A stretch of 64,000 nt of DNA, from the NCBI GenBank assembly GCA_040882285.1, contig JBBEBQ010000005.1, positions 427,681 through 491,680 of the forward strand, in the 5' to 3' direction. The translations under genes were made by a program, and so were the position numbers. The notes under the pieces are model-generated. The model saw nothing but the letters and a program-made list of their open reading frames with translations. It made no database searches and was not told the origin of the DNA. The stretch's first letter is position 1; each line of letters opens with the position of its first letter. The DNA is from Gemmatimonadaceae bacterium (lineage in GTDB: Bacteria > Gemmatimonadota > Gemmatimonadetes > Gemmatimonadales > Gemmatimonadaceae). Positions 17,697-25,862 of this stretch are shown in pieces.

Positions 17697-19404
17697 AACC
17701 AGGGTTGTCGTTGATCCGATCACCCGCATCGAGGGCCACCTGCGCATCGAGGCGCAGTCCGAGAACGGGAAGATCGCGAAGGCGTGGGCGTCGTCAACGC
17801 AGTTCCGCGGCATCGAGATCATCATGCAGGGGCGCGACCCGCGCGACGCGTGGGCCTTCACCCAGCGGATCTGCGGCGTGTGCACCGCCGTCCACGCCAT
17901 AGCGAGCTGCCGCGCTGTGGAAGACGCGCTGAACATCAGGATTCCCGCAAACGCGAACACCATCAGGAACCTCGTGCACGGGATGCAGTTCATCCAGGAT
18001 CACGTCGTCCACTTCTACCACCTGCATGCGCTCGACTGGGTGGACGTGGTGAGCGCGCTCTCGGCCGACCCTGCCGCGGCGGCGAAGATCGGGCAATCGC
18101 TGTCGCCATGGCCGAATAATGGAGAAGCCCAGCTGCGAGCCGTGCAGACTCGACTCAAGCAGTTCGTCGGCACCGGCCAGCTCGGCATCTTCACGAACGG
18201 CTACTGGGGTCACCCGGCGTACAAGCTGCCACCCGAGGTCAATCTGCTCGCGGTGTCACACTACCTCGAGGCGCTCGACTGGCAGCGCGACGTGATTCGC
18301 CTCCACACCGTGTTCGGCGGCAAGAACCCACATCCGAACTTCCTGGTGGGCGGCATGGCGTCGGCGATCAACATTGACAGCACCGCGACGATCAACGCCG
18401 AGCGCATCACCGACCTCACGGGGATGATCACGCGGGCGCGGGCCTTCGTCGAGCAGGTGTACTGGCCCGACCTCGTCGCCATCGCCGGCTTCTATAAAGA
18501 TTGGGGCGCCATTGGCGGTGGCGTGCCCAACTTCCTCGCGTGCGGCGAGTTCCCCGAGGCTGACGTGCGGGACCTCGACTCGCTCTACTTTCCGCGCGGG
18601 ATCATCCTCGACAAGGACCTCACGAAGGTCCACGAGTACGACCCGCAGAAAGTCCGCGAGTACATCCACAGCTCCTGGTACGAGTATGAGAAAGGAGACG
18701 CGGTTGGGCTGCATCCTTACGAAGGGGAAACGACTCCGAAGTACACCGGCCCCAAGCCGCCGTGGACGTATCTGCAGGACGAGACCAAGTACACGTGGAT
18801 GAAGGCGCCGCGGTACGACGGGCGGGCGATGCAGGTGGGGCCACTCGCCCGGATGCTCGTCGCATACGCGAGCGGCCATAAGGATGTCCAGGCGATGGTA
18901 GGCGAGACCCTCGGCAAGCTGAACGTCGGTCCCGCGGTTCTCTTCTCCACGCTCGGGCGCACCGCTGCGCGCGGAATCGAAACGGTTCTGCTCGCGCGCA
19001 AGATGGAACAGTGGCTCGGCGAACTCACCGGCCGCATTCGCAACGGCGATGTCGCCACGTTCACGAAGGACAAGTGGGAGCCGGAGTCGTGGCCGGCGAA
19101 AGCTGAAGGCTACGGCTATCTCGACGCGCCGCGCGGAGCGCTTGGTCACTGGGTGCAGATCGCGGACGGCAAGATCGCCCGCTACCAGTGCGTAGTGCCG
19201 TCCACCTGGAACTGCTCGCCGCGTGACGCGCAGGGACAAGCGGGTCCGTACGAGGCGTCGCTGGAGGACAATCACCCGCTCGTCGACCCCGAACGGCCGC
19301 TCGAGATCCTGCGGACCATTCATTCCTACGATCCGTGCATGGCGTGCGGCGTCCACGTACTCGACGCTACGGGCAGGGAGGTCGTGGAGGTGAAAGTGCA
19401 ATGA
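17689..19404 (+). CDS. hyaB: [NiFe] hydrogenase large subunit
   Basis: The 571-residue catalytic subunit carries both NiFe-binding motifs: RICGVCTAVHAIAS (L1, around residue 60) and DPCMACGVH (L2), followed by a 15-residue tail that the maturation protease would remove. ATG 17689 is preferred over ATG 17683 because GGAG ends only one base before the latter but about 7 nt before the former. It overlaps the small-subunit stop by 8 nt. Oxidises H2 and, with the small subunit, forms the Tat-exported heterodimer. Confidence 0.95.
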   Translation: MARTRVVVDPITRIEGHLRIEAQSENGKIAKAWASSTQFRGIEIIMQGRDPRDAWAFTQRICGVCTAVHAIASCRAVEDALNIRIPANANTIRNLVHGMQFIQDHVVHFYHLHALDWVDVVSALSADPAAAAKIGQSLSPWPNNGEAQLRAVQTRLKQFVGTGQLGIFTNGYWGHPAYKLPPEVNLLAVSHYLEALDWQRDVIRLHTVFGGKNPHPNFLVGGMASAINIDSTATINAERITDLTGMITRARAFVEQVYWPDLVAIAGFYKDWGAIGGGVPNFLACGEFPEADVRDLDSLYFPRGIILDKDLTKVHEYDPQKVREYIHSSWYEYEKGDAVGLHPYEGETTPKYTGPKPPWTYLQDETKYTWMKAPRYDGRAMQVGPLARMLVAYASGHKDVQAMVGETLGKLNVGPAVLFSTLGRTAARGIETVLLARKMEQWLGELTGRIRNGDVATFTKDKWEPESWPAKAEGYGYLDAPRGALGHWVQIADGKIARYQCVVPSTWNCSPRDAQGQAGPYEASLEDNHPLVDPERPLEILRTIHSYDPCMACGVHVLDATGREVVEVKVQ

Positions 19405-20225
19405 CCGCCCGCGGAGAATCAGCAACGGGATCGCGGCGACCCGGGTTGTTTGGTCTTGGGCGCGGACTTTCCCGCGAGCGAGGCAACTTCACCTGGGTGT
19501 ACCTGTGGGGTGCGCCACTTCGTGCCATGCACTGGGTCGCGGCAGCGTGCATCGTCGTGCTGATCGTGACAGGATTCTACATCGGTCGCCCGTACTTCAT
19601 GACGTCGGGAGAGGCGAGTGCCCACTATCTCATGGGCCGCGTGCGCTTCACCCACTTCACTGCGGCTGCAGTGCTCGTCATGACCGGCATCGTGCGCGTC
19701 TACTGGCTCTTCGCGGGAAACCGTTTCGAGCGATTCCCGGCGCTCTTCCCCGTGACGCCGAAGAACCTCAGGAGGACAGTACGAACAGCGACCGCGTACC
19801 TCACCTTCCGTCCGGAAAAACAGTCGAGCATGGTAGGGCACGAGCCCCTGCAACAGTACGCGTACACGATTCTCTATCTGATGACGATCGTGACTGTCGT
19901 GACAGGGTTCACGATGTACGGACAATCGAATCCGGGCGGAATCATCTTCCGAGCGTTTGCGTGGGTCCCGCCGCTCCTCGGCGGACTCCAGGTCGTGCGG
20001 CTCGTTCACCACGTGCTGGCCTGGGGTTACATCATCTTCGCTGTGCTACACGTCTATTTCACGCTTCGCTCCGACTACGTCGACCGCGTAGGAAGGGTGT
20101 CGTCGATCATCACCGGCGGCCGTTACGTGTCAACGGACGAGACGTACGAAGACTACGATATCAGCAAGGTGCCGGCGCATCCGTGGCCGACGCCCGAGCA
20201 CCCTGATCCGAAGAAGGACGCATGA
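19401..20225 (+). CDS. hyaC: Hydrogenase b-type cytochrome subunit
   Basis: The 274-residue membrane protein has four hydrophobic segments, roughly at residues 38-60, 80-105, 150-172 and 205-230. Histidines usable as haem b ligands lie in LRAMHWVAA, RFTHFTAAA, RLVHHVLAW and AVLHVYFTL. It anchors the hydrogenase and passes electrons to the quinone pool, here probably menaquinone. Its start overlaps the large-subunit stop and its stop overlaps the protease gene. Confidence 0.92.
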   Translation: MTARGESATGSRRPGLFGLGRGLSRERGNFTWVYLWGAPLRAMHWVAAACIVVLIVTGFYIGRPYFMTSGEASAHYLMGRVRFTHFTAAAVLVMTGIVRVYWLFAGNRFERFPALFPVTPKNLRRTVRTATAYLTFRPEKQSSMVGHEPLQQYAYTILYLMTIVTVVTGFTMYGQSNPGGIIFRAFAWVPPLLGGLQVVRLVHHVLAWGYIIFAVLHVYFTLRSDYVDRVGRVSSIITGGRYVSTDETYEDYDISKVPAHPWPTPEHPDPKKDA

Positions 20226-20722
20226 GCGGCAGCGCCGTGATCGGTCTGGGCAATCCGCTGATGGGCGACGACGGTTTCGGCCTCGTTGCGCTCGCGCGCC
20301 TTCGCGACGAGTGGACGCTGGAAGGCGTCGAGCTGGCCGACGGTGGCACGTGGGGAATGTCCCTCCTCCCGTTGATCGAGGACTCCGACCGTGTGGTGCT
20401 GCTCGACGCCATCGCAGCGGACGCCAAGCCGGGTGATGTCGTCGTGCTCGAGCGCGACCGGCTGCCGATCTACCTCACCCGCAAGCTTTCCCCGCATCAG
20501 ATAGACATGCGTGACGTCCTCGCGACCGCTGAGTGGCGCGGCAACCTTCCGACAGAGACGGTCGCGATCGGTGTCCAGCCGCTGTCGGTAGAGATGTCAC
20601 TCGAACTCAGCCCGGAAGTGGATCGCGCTGTGGACGCCGCGATCGGAGCTGTGATCGCTCGCCTGGTGCAATGGGGGCATCGCTGCTCGCCTCGCGAACC
20701 GGCGGCGTCGTGCATGAGATGA
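20222..20722 (+). CDS. hyaD: Hydrogenase maturation endopeptidase
   Basis: This 166-residue M52-family protease starts with SAVIGLGNPLMGDDGFG, where the Asp and nearby Glu/His bind nickel in the immature large subunit before its C-terminal tail is cut. Length matches HyaD/HupD (about 160-195). The last residues overlap the hypA start by 13 nt. Confidence 0.92.
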   Translation: MSGSAVIGLGNPLMGDDGFGLVALARLRDEWTLEGVELADGGTWGMSLLPLIEDSDRVVLLDAIAADAKPGDVVVLERDRLPIYLTRKLSPHQIDMRDVLATAEWRGNLPTETVAIGVQPLSVEMSLELSPEVDRAVDAAIGAVIARLVQWGHRCSPREPAASCMR

Positions 20723-20967
20723 GTCTCGCGATGGAAATTGCCCGTATCGCCGAGGTGAAGCTCGGGCGTGCGGCTTCGCAATTAGTGACCGTTGCCGTTG
20801 ACGTCGGCGACAGCGCGGGCGTCGAGCCCTCGAGTCTCGAGTTCTGCCTCGAAGCCGTGTTCGCTACTCCGCCCTTCGCCGGAGCGAAGCCGCACATCGT
20901 GCGCTGCGCCGGCGATGTGCTGCGCGTGGCATACCTGGAGGTTGACGATGGCCGTCCGGACGATTGA
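20710..20967 (+). CDS. hypA: Nickel chaperone HypA, lacking the zinc-binding domain
   Basis: GTG 20710 gives (M)HEMSLAMEIARIAE, the canonical HypA start with the nickel-binding MHE. The protein is only 85 residues; HypA is normally about 113-118. After AGAKPHIVRC the sequence goes straight to GDVLRVAYLEV, the final strand, so the stretch with two CxxC zinc pairs is absent. The nickel site is intact, so it may still hand nickel to HypB. The reading frame is uninterrupted and tightly packed between hyaD and hypB, so it looks like a maintained short form rather than decay. Confidence 0.85.
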   Translation: MHEMSLAMEIARIAEVKLGRAASQLVTVAVDVGDSAGVEPSSLEFCLEAVFATPPFAGAKPHIVRCAGDVLRVAYLEVDDGRPDD

Positions 20968-21622
20968 AGTTCGCGAGCGCGTGATGGCGCGCAACAACGA
21001 GATTGCCGCGGACGTGCGCTTGCGCCTCGCGGGACATGGCGTGACGGCGATCAACCTCGTCTCCTCGCCCGGCTCGGGGAAGACGACGCTCCTCGAGCGC
21101 ACGCTCGGCGCCCTCGGTGAGGAGATGGACATCGCCGTCATCACGGGTGACGTGCAGACGCAGAACGACGCCGACCGGCTCGCCGCGCACACCCCGCGCG
21201 TCGTCAGCGCGGTTGTCACTGGTGGCGCCTGCCACCTCGACGCACTGCAGGTGCTTACAGCCATCGACGAGATCGAGCTCGATCGTACGCGGCTGCTCTT
21301 CATCGAGAATGTGGGCAACCTCGTCTGCCCGGCGAGCTGGGATCTTGGCGAAAAGGAGATGATCGTCCTGTTCGCCGTTACCGAGGGCGAGGATAAGCCC
21401 CTGAAGTACCCGAAGATGTTCGAGAACGCGCGCCGTGTGGTCATGACCAAGATCGACTTGCTGCCGCACGTTCCATTCGACATGGATCGCGCCGTTGCCA
21501 ACGCGCTTTCCGTGAACCCGGAACTCGGGGTATTCCGCGTGTCGGCCCTGACCGGACAGGGGCTCGGCGAATGGTTCGACTTCCTGCGCGATTCCGCTCG
21601 CCCGGTCAGCACGTCAGGATGA
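20948..21622 (+). CDS. hypB: Hydrogenase nickel-insertion GTPase HypB
   Basis: The 224-residue SIMIBI GTPase has SSPGSGKTTLLER (Walker A), GGACHLDALQ (the Cys-His metal site in the G domain) and ENVGNLVCPASWDLG, plus TKIDLL for guanine specificity. The N-terminal CxxCGC high-affinity nickel motif and His-rich region of some HypB proteins are absent. ATG 20948 sits 5 nt after GGAGG. It overlaps hypA by 20 nt and hypF by 4 nt. Confidence 0.94.
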   Translation: MAVRTIEVRERVMARNNEIAADVRLRLAGHGVTAINLVSSPGSGKTTLLERTLGALGEEMDIAVITGDVQTQNDADRLAAHTPRVVSAVVTGGACHLDALQVLTAIDEIELDRTRLLFIENVGNLVCPASWDLGEKEMIVLFAVTEGEDKPLKYPKMFENARRVVMTKIDLLPHVPFDMDRAVANALSVNPELGVFRVSALTGQGLGEWFDFLRDSARPVSTSG

Positions 21623-23910
21623 CGGCCGCGCCCGCGATCACCGCGCGGGTGCTTTGCGTGACGGGCGTTGTTCAGGGAGTGGGCTTTCGCCCGTTCGTGT
21701 ACCGCCTGGCCGCGCGACACGCACTGACCGGGTGGGTGCGCAACGTCGCCGGAACAGTCGAGATTCACGTGGAGGGCGGATCGGAGGAGCTCGACGTCTT
21801 TCAGCAGGAGCTTCGAACGGAGGCGCCGCCTGTTGCGCGGATCGATGCCCTGGAGCTCGCCGCCGCAGTGCCGGCCGGCGCGCACGACTTCCGGATCATC
21901 GCCAGCGCCGACGTGGAAGGCATCCGCCCGGTCACCCCGGATCTCGCGATGTGTGCGGAATGTGAAGCCGAGCTGTTCGACACCGCGGATCGCCGCTTTT
22001 GGCACCCGTTCATTACCTGCACGAATTGCGGCCCGCGATACACGGTCATCCGCTCGCTGCCCTATGACCGCGAACGCACCTCGATGGCAGCCTTTCCGCT
22101 CTGCGCGCGCTGCGAGGTCGAGTATCGCACGCCGGCCGACCGTCGCCACCACGCGGAAACAGTGGCCTGCCCCGAGTGCGGCCCCCGAGTCTGGCTCGCC
22201 CGTGCGGACGCCATCGCGCTGTCGGACGGAGACGCCGCCATCCGCGACGCCGCCGCGGAGTTGCGCATCGGTCGCATCATCGCGATTCGCGGCGTCGGCG
22301 GATTCCATCTCGCATGCGACGCGACCAACGACATCGTGGTGCGCCGGCTCCGCGAACGCAAGCAGCGCGACGCCAAGCCCTTCGCGGTGATGGTCCGGAC
22401 CATCGGCGAGGCCCGCGCCCTCGGCGCCGTCTCCGCGCAGGAGGCCCGGCTCCTCGGCGGCGCGGAGCGTCCGGTGGTGCTCCTCGAGCGCGTTGTCGGG
22501 TCGCGCATCGCGCCATCCGTGTCGCCCCGGCTCGACCGCGTGGGCGTGATGATCGCATACACGCCGCTCCACCACCTGCTGCTCGAGGCCGTCGGTCGGC
22601 CCCTCGTGATGACCAGCGGCAACCTGAGCGACGAGCCGATCGCCATTGGGAACGCCGAGGCGCGAATCCGACTGCGCGACATCGCCGACCTGTTCCTGCT
22701 CCACGACCGGGAGATCCTCTCGCGCATCGACGACTCGGTCGCCCGCGTCGTCGACGGCGTGCCGGTGCTGTTGCGCCGCGCCCGGGGTTACGCGCCACTC
22801 GCCCTGACGCTTCCCGTTCCGTCTCCCCGGCCGCTCCTGGCAGTTGGGCCCCAACTCAAGAACACTTTCACGCTGGTCCGTGGCCGCGCGGCCCATGTGA
22901 GCCCGCACATCGGTGACCTCGACAGCATCGAGAGTCTCGAGCACTTCCGCGCCGCCCTCGCGCGATACCAGGACCTCTTCCGCATCGCGCCGGAAGTGGC
23001 CGTGCGCGACCTGCATCCCGGCTACCTGTCCACCCGCGTGGCCGAGGAGCTCGGGCTGTCGAGAACCATCGCGGTGCAGCATCACCACGCCCACATCGCC
23101 GCGGTGGCGGCTGAGCATGGGGTCACGACGCCGGTGGTCGGGCTGGCTTTCGACGGCACGGGGCTCGGCGACGACGGACACGTGTGGGGCGCTGAGACAT
23201 TGGTCGCCGACCTCAACGGATACCGGCGCGCGGCGCACTTGCGGTATGTGCCACTCCCGGGAGGCGACCTTGCGGCGCGCGAACCGTGGCGCGTGGCGCT
23301 CGGCTACTTGTCATTGGAGCCCGGCGTTGCCGACGCGTTCGAGTTGGCGTTCCGCAACGTCGTGCCCGACCACCGAGCCACTGCCGAGCGCCAGATCGAG
23401 CGGCGGCTCAACGCACCGCTCGCGTCATCGATGGGACGGCTCTTCGATGCCGCATCCGCCATCCTCGGCCTCCGGCAGCGCGCCAGCTACGAAGGACAGG
23501 CGGCGATGGAACTTGAATCACTCGCCGGCGCGCAGCCGGCCGAACCATTGACATTTCCGGTGCGCGAGACCGGCGACTCTCTCGTGCTCGATCCCATTCC
23601 TCTGCTCGCCGCACTCGGCGAGCAGCGCCAACGTGGCATTGACGCTGGCCTCCTGGCGGCACGCTTCCACGAGAGCTTGGTCCGTGCGGCTGCTGCGGTC
23701 GCCATCACCGTGGCGGACGGCGCCGGCATCGATATCGTGGCACTGGGCGGAGGGTCGTTCCAGAACGCGCGACTCCTCGCCGGCGTCCGCGGGCGCCTCG
23801 AGGCGCGCGGCCTGCGCGTGCTCGTGCCGCGCCAGCTCGGGCCAAACGACGGCGCCATCAGCTTTGGCCAGGCGGCCATCGTCGCGTCGCTGCTCGCTCG
23901 CGGGGACTGA
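21619..23910 (+). CDS. hypF: Carbamoyltransferase HypF
   Basis: The 763-residue protein transfers carbamoyl from carbamoyl phosphate to HypE. Domains in order: N-terminal acylphosphatase (VTGVVQGVGFRPFVYRLA), two zinc-finger-like segments (CAECEAE / CTNCGPRY and CARCEVEY / CPECGPR), a YrdC-like domain (about residues 200-385) and a Kae1-like domain with the metal-binding QHHHAHIAAV. Length and order match the family. ATGA overlap with hypB fixes the start. Confidence 0.95.
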   Translation: MTAAPAITARVLCVTGVVQGVGFRPFVYRLAARHALTGWVRNVAGTVEIHVEGGSEELDVFQQELRTEAPPVARIDALELAAAVPAGAHDFRIIASADVEGIRPVTPDLAMCAECEAELFDTADRRFWHPFITCTNCGPRYTVIRSLPYDRERTSMAAFPLCARCEVEYRTPADRRHHAETVACPECGPRVWLARADAIALSDGDAAIRDAAAELRIGRIIAIRGVGGFHLACDATNDIVVRRLRERKQRDAKPFAVMVRTIGEARALGAVSAQEARLLGGAERPVVLLERVVGSRIAPSVSPRLDRVGVMIAYTPLHHLLLEAVGRPLVMTSGNLSDEPIAIGNAEARIRLRDIADLFLLHDREILSRIDDSVARVVDGVPVLLRRARGYAPLALTLPVPSPRPLLAVGPQLKNTFTLVRGRAAHVSPHIGDLDSIESLEHFRAALARYQDLFRIAPEVAVRDLHPGYLSTRVAEELGLSRTIAVQHHHAHIAAVAAEHGVTTPVVGLAFDGTGLGDDGHVWGAETLVADLNGYRRAAHLRYVPLPGGDLAAREPWRVALGYLSLEPGVADAFELAFRNVVPDHRATAERQIERRLNAPLASSMGRLFDAASAILGLRQRASYEGQAAMELESLAGAQPAEPLTFPVRETGDSLVLDPIPLLAALGEQRQRGIDAGLLAARFHESLVRAAAAVAITVADGAGIDIVALGGGSFQNARLLAGVRGRLEARGLRVLVPRQLGPNDGAISFGQAAIVASLLARGD

Positions 23911-23913
23911 GAG

Positions 23914-24555
23914 ATGCACGGTCTCCTGCTTGCCTTCGTGGCCAGCCTTCTGCTCGGGATGCGTCACGCTACAGATGCGGACCACATAGTCGCGGTTACT
24001 ACGATCGTAAGCCGCGAGCGCTCGGTGTGGAAGGCGGGGGACATCGGCGCGCTCTGGGGGGTGGGGCACACGCTGACGATCTTTCTCGTCGGAGGCGCGA
24101 TCATCCTTTTCAAGGTCGCCTTCAGCGCGCGAGTCGGGCTGTGGATGGAGCTCACAGTCGCCATCATGCTGGTCGTGCTGGGGCTGCTCAACCTGTTCAA
24201 TGTGCAGACGAAGCCGAGCGCGCTTTCGACGATGCGGCCACTGTTCGTGGGAATCGTCCACGGTCTCGCGGGCTCAGCCGCGGCCACGCTTCTCATCCTG
24301 CCGCTGATCGATGACCCTCGCTGGGCGGTGCTCTACCTGGTCGTATTCGGATTCGGGACTACCGTCGGGATGGCGTCCATCACGCTGGCCATCGCCGCGC
24401 CGTCGGTTCTCGCATCCGCCCGTGTGGCCAGCATGCAGCACTCTCTGCGCGTCGTCTCGGGCGCGGTCAGCCTCTTGTTCGGGGTCTACCTCGCGCACAA
24501 GATCGGCTTCACCGATGGACTGTTTCTCGGCGACCCACGCTGGACGCCGCGATAG
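23914..24555 (+). CDS. Nickel/cobalt permease (NicO/NiCoT-like)
   Basis: This 213-residue, very hydrophobic protein has about six membrane segments. LGMRHATDADHIVAVTT near residue 15 contains the HxxxxDH nickel-recognition signature of NiCoT transporters. It is shorter than classical HoxN/NixA (about 330-350). It starts 3 nt after hypF, so it is co-expressed and most likely supplies nickel for the hydrogenase. Confidence 0.85.
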   Translation: MHGLLLAFVASLLLGMRHATDADHIVAVTTIVSRERSVWKAGDIGALWGVGHTLTIFLVGGAIILFKVAFSARVGLWMELTVAIMLVVLGLLNLFNVQTKPSALSTMRPLFVGIVHGLAGSAAATLLILPLIDDPRWAVLYLVVFGFGTTVGMASITLAIAAPSVLASARVASMQHSLRVVSGAVSLLFGVYLAHKIGFTDGLFLGDPRWTPR

Positions 24556-24677
24556 AAGACTTGCCCGGGCCGTATGTCACCGGGCCGGCAGCGAAGAAAT
24601 TGACTGCGGATGCTTTTACACTCGTGGCTAACTTCGCCAGGTTACAAGGCTTACAGCGATTCAGGAACCTGTGTCAG

Positions 24678-24698
24678 GCGCCGGTAAAAGACCGGCGC
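24678..24698 (+). terminator. Perfect 8-bp hairpin after the nickel permease gene
   Basis: GCGCCGGT and ACCGGCGC form an exact stem around the loop AAAAG, 120 bp after the permease stop. It could end the hydrogenase transcript, but it is followed by AACAGCAAAG rather than a T-run, so it is not a standard intrinsic terminator. It sits 11 bp before the orphan gene fragment. Confidence 0.35.
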
Positions 24699-24709
24699 AA
24701 CAGCAAAGA

Positions 24710-24850
24710 TGCAACAAGCCTCTCCCCGATGGCCTGCACTTCGAATCGGAGATGTTCGGGGAGTGCTGTGCGGCCGAGGACATGCGGATCGGCGTGGGGA
24801 ATTTCCTCGCCAACGGCCCCCGCTCGAAGGCGGAGTTCGTGCATCGGTGA
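24710..24850 (+). pseudogene. Orphan 3' fragment of a dehydrogenase/hydratase gene (right copy of the flanking repeat)
   Basis: The frame encodes 46 residues (beginning CNKPLPDGLHFESEMFGECC, ending RSKAEFVHR) and a TGA. It aligns without gaps to the C-terminus of the protein at 11483-13504. No start codon, crotonase domain or upstream homology exists; similarity begins abruptly at the TGC codon. Differences are mostly at third positions, so it diverged under coding constraint before being cut off, or came from a related allele. The remaining sequence from 24851 to 25018 holds no gene. Confidence 0.85.
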
Positions 24851-25018
24851 GCGGATAAGACCGGGATTCCGTCGGCCCGTCCTGATCAATGTGCTCCGCT
24901 TTTGTCACATTCGGTTTGAAGACCCCCTCAGCTCCTTTCCCCCTCTGTGGGAGCGAGGAAGAGTTTCTTGCTGCTTTCGTCAACCATCCACGACCGAGCG
25001 ACTCCTAAGTCGGGAGAT

Positions 25019-25762
25019 TCAAGGGAAATTTGTCGACGGTGGTGAGACCTCACGGCGCGGCAATGGTCCGGCTGACGCCGATACGGTAACAGCTTCCGCG
25101 CTCACATTGAGCGCTGGAGTAAAGCGGGCGACTCTGGTCACCGAGTCTCGAGCTGCGTCCCGGATGCGGTCGAACTGTTTGGATGCAATCCAGTCCGGCG
25201 GCGCCATCCACGATCCGCCACACGCGACCACGCTCTTGAGCGCGAGATAGCTCTCGAAGTTTGCGGCAGTGAGTCCGCCACTTGGGTTGAACTCGACGCC
25301 AAAGAACGGGCCGGACAGGAGCTGAAGGTACGCGACGCCACCCAGCGTTTCGATCGGCCACAGCTTGAGCAGGTTGAGTCCCGCCTCGAGCGCGGCTTCG
25401 ATCTCGGTTGCAGTGGCGACACCCGGGTAAACGGGAACGTCGTGCTCGAGACAGTAGTCAACGACTGCGCGAGAGAATCCCGGCGACACGACGAACTTCG
25501 CTCCGGCATCTCTTGCCTGCGCGGCTTGCGCGACGTTTAGCACAGTGCCCGCTCCAGCGAACATTCCGGGCTGCTCCTGTGTGATGCGGCGCAACGCTTC
25601 CAGTGCCCCGGGAGTGCGAAGTGCGATTTCGGCGATCGGCAATCCACCGGCCAGCAGCGCGTTCGCGAGCGGGACCGCATTCTTCGGATCGCTGATAGTG
25701 ATCACTGGAATGATGCGCGAGCGCCGAAGCGCTACCGTCATCGCCGACTGCTGGGCGTTCAT
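25019..25762 (-). CDS. eda: 2-Keto-3-deoxy-6-phosphogluconate/4-hydroxy-2-oxoglutarate aldolase
   Basis: The 247-residue class I aldolase splits KDPG to pyruvate and glyceraldehyde-3-phosphate. Catalytic Glu lies in PIAEIALRTPGA and the Schiff-base Lys in NLLKLWPIETLGG; GAGTVLN is also typical. The family is usually 205-215 residues, so the last 30-35 residues are an extra tail. GGAG six bases before ATG 25762 supports the start. No Entner-Doudoroff partner is adjacent. Confidence 0.88.
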   Translation of the reverse strand: MNAQQSAMTVALRRSRIIPVITISDPKNAVPLANALLAGGLPIAEIALRTPGALEALRRITQEQPGMFAGAGTVLNVAQAAQARDAGAKFVVSPGFSRAVVDYCLEHDVPVYPGVATATEIEAALEAGLNLLKLWPIETLGGVAYLQLLSGPFFGVEFNPSGGLTAANFESYLALKSVVACGGSWMAPPDWIASKQFDRIRDAARDSVTRVARFTPALNVSAEAVTVSASAGPLPRREVSPPSTNFP

Positions 25763-25862
25763 GTCATCTCCACATATGCGTTGCAGATAAAGCTACATAT
25801 TCTCCGCTCGGCAAAGGGGCACCGGCGCCAGCGCCCCATTCAGACATTTCGCGCGGCCCACC

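Noticed and set aside
20782-23238. Minus-strand open frame of 818 codons
   Set aside because: Antisense to hypB and hypF, both of which have complete diagnostic motifs; the frame is a composition artefact.
24900-25018. Possible further gene remnant after the orphan fragment
   Set aside because: A pyrimidine-rich stretch and a small CTCC/GGAG pairing are visible, but no coding signal or homology to the left flank could be supported.
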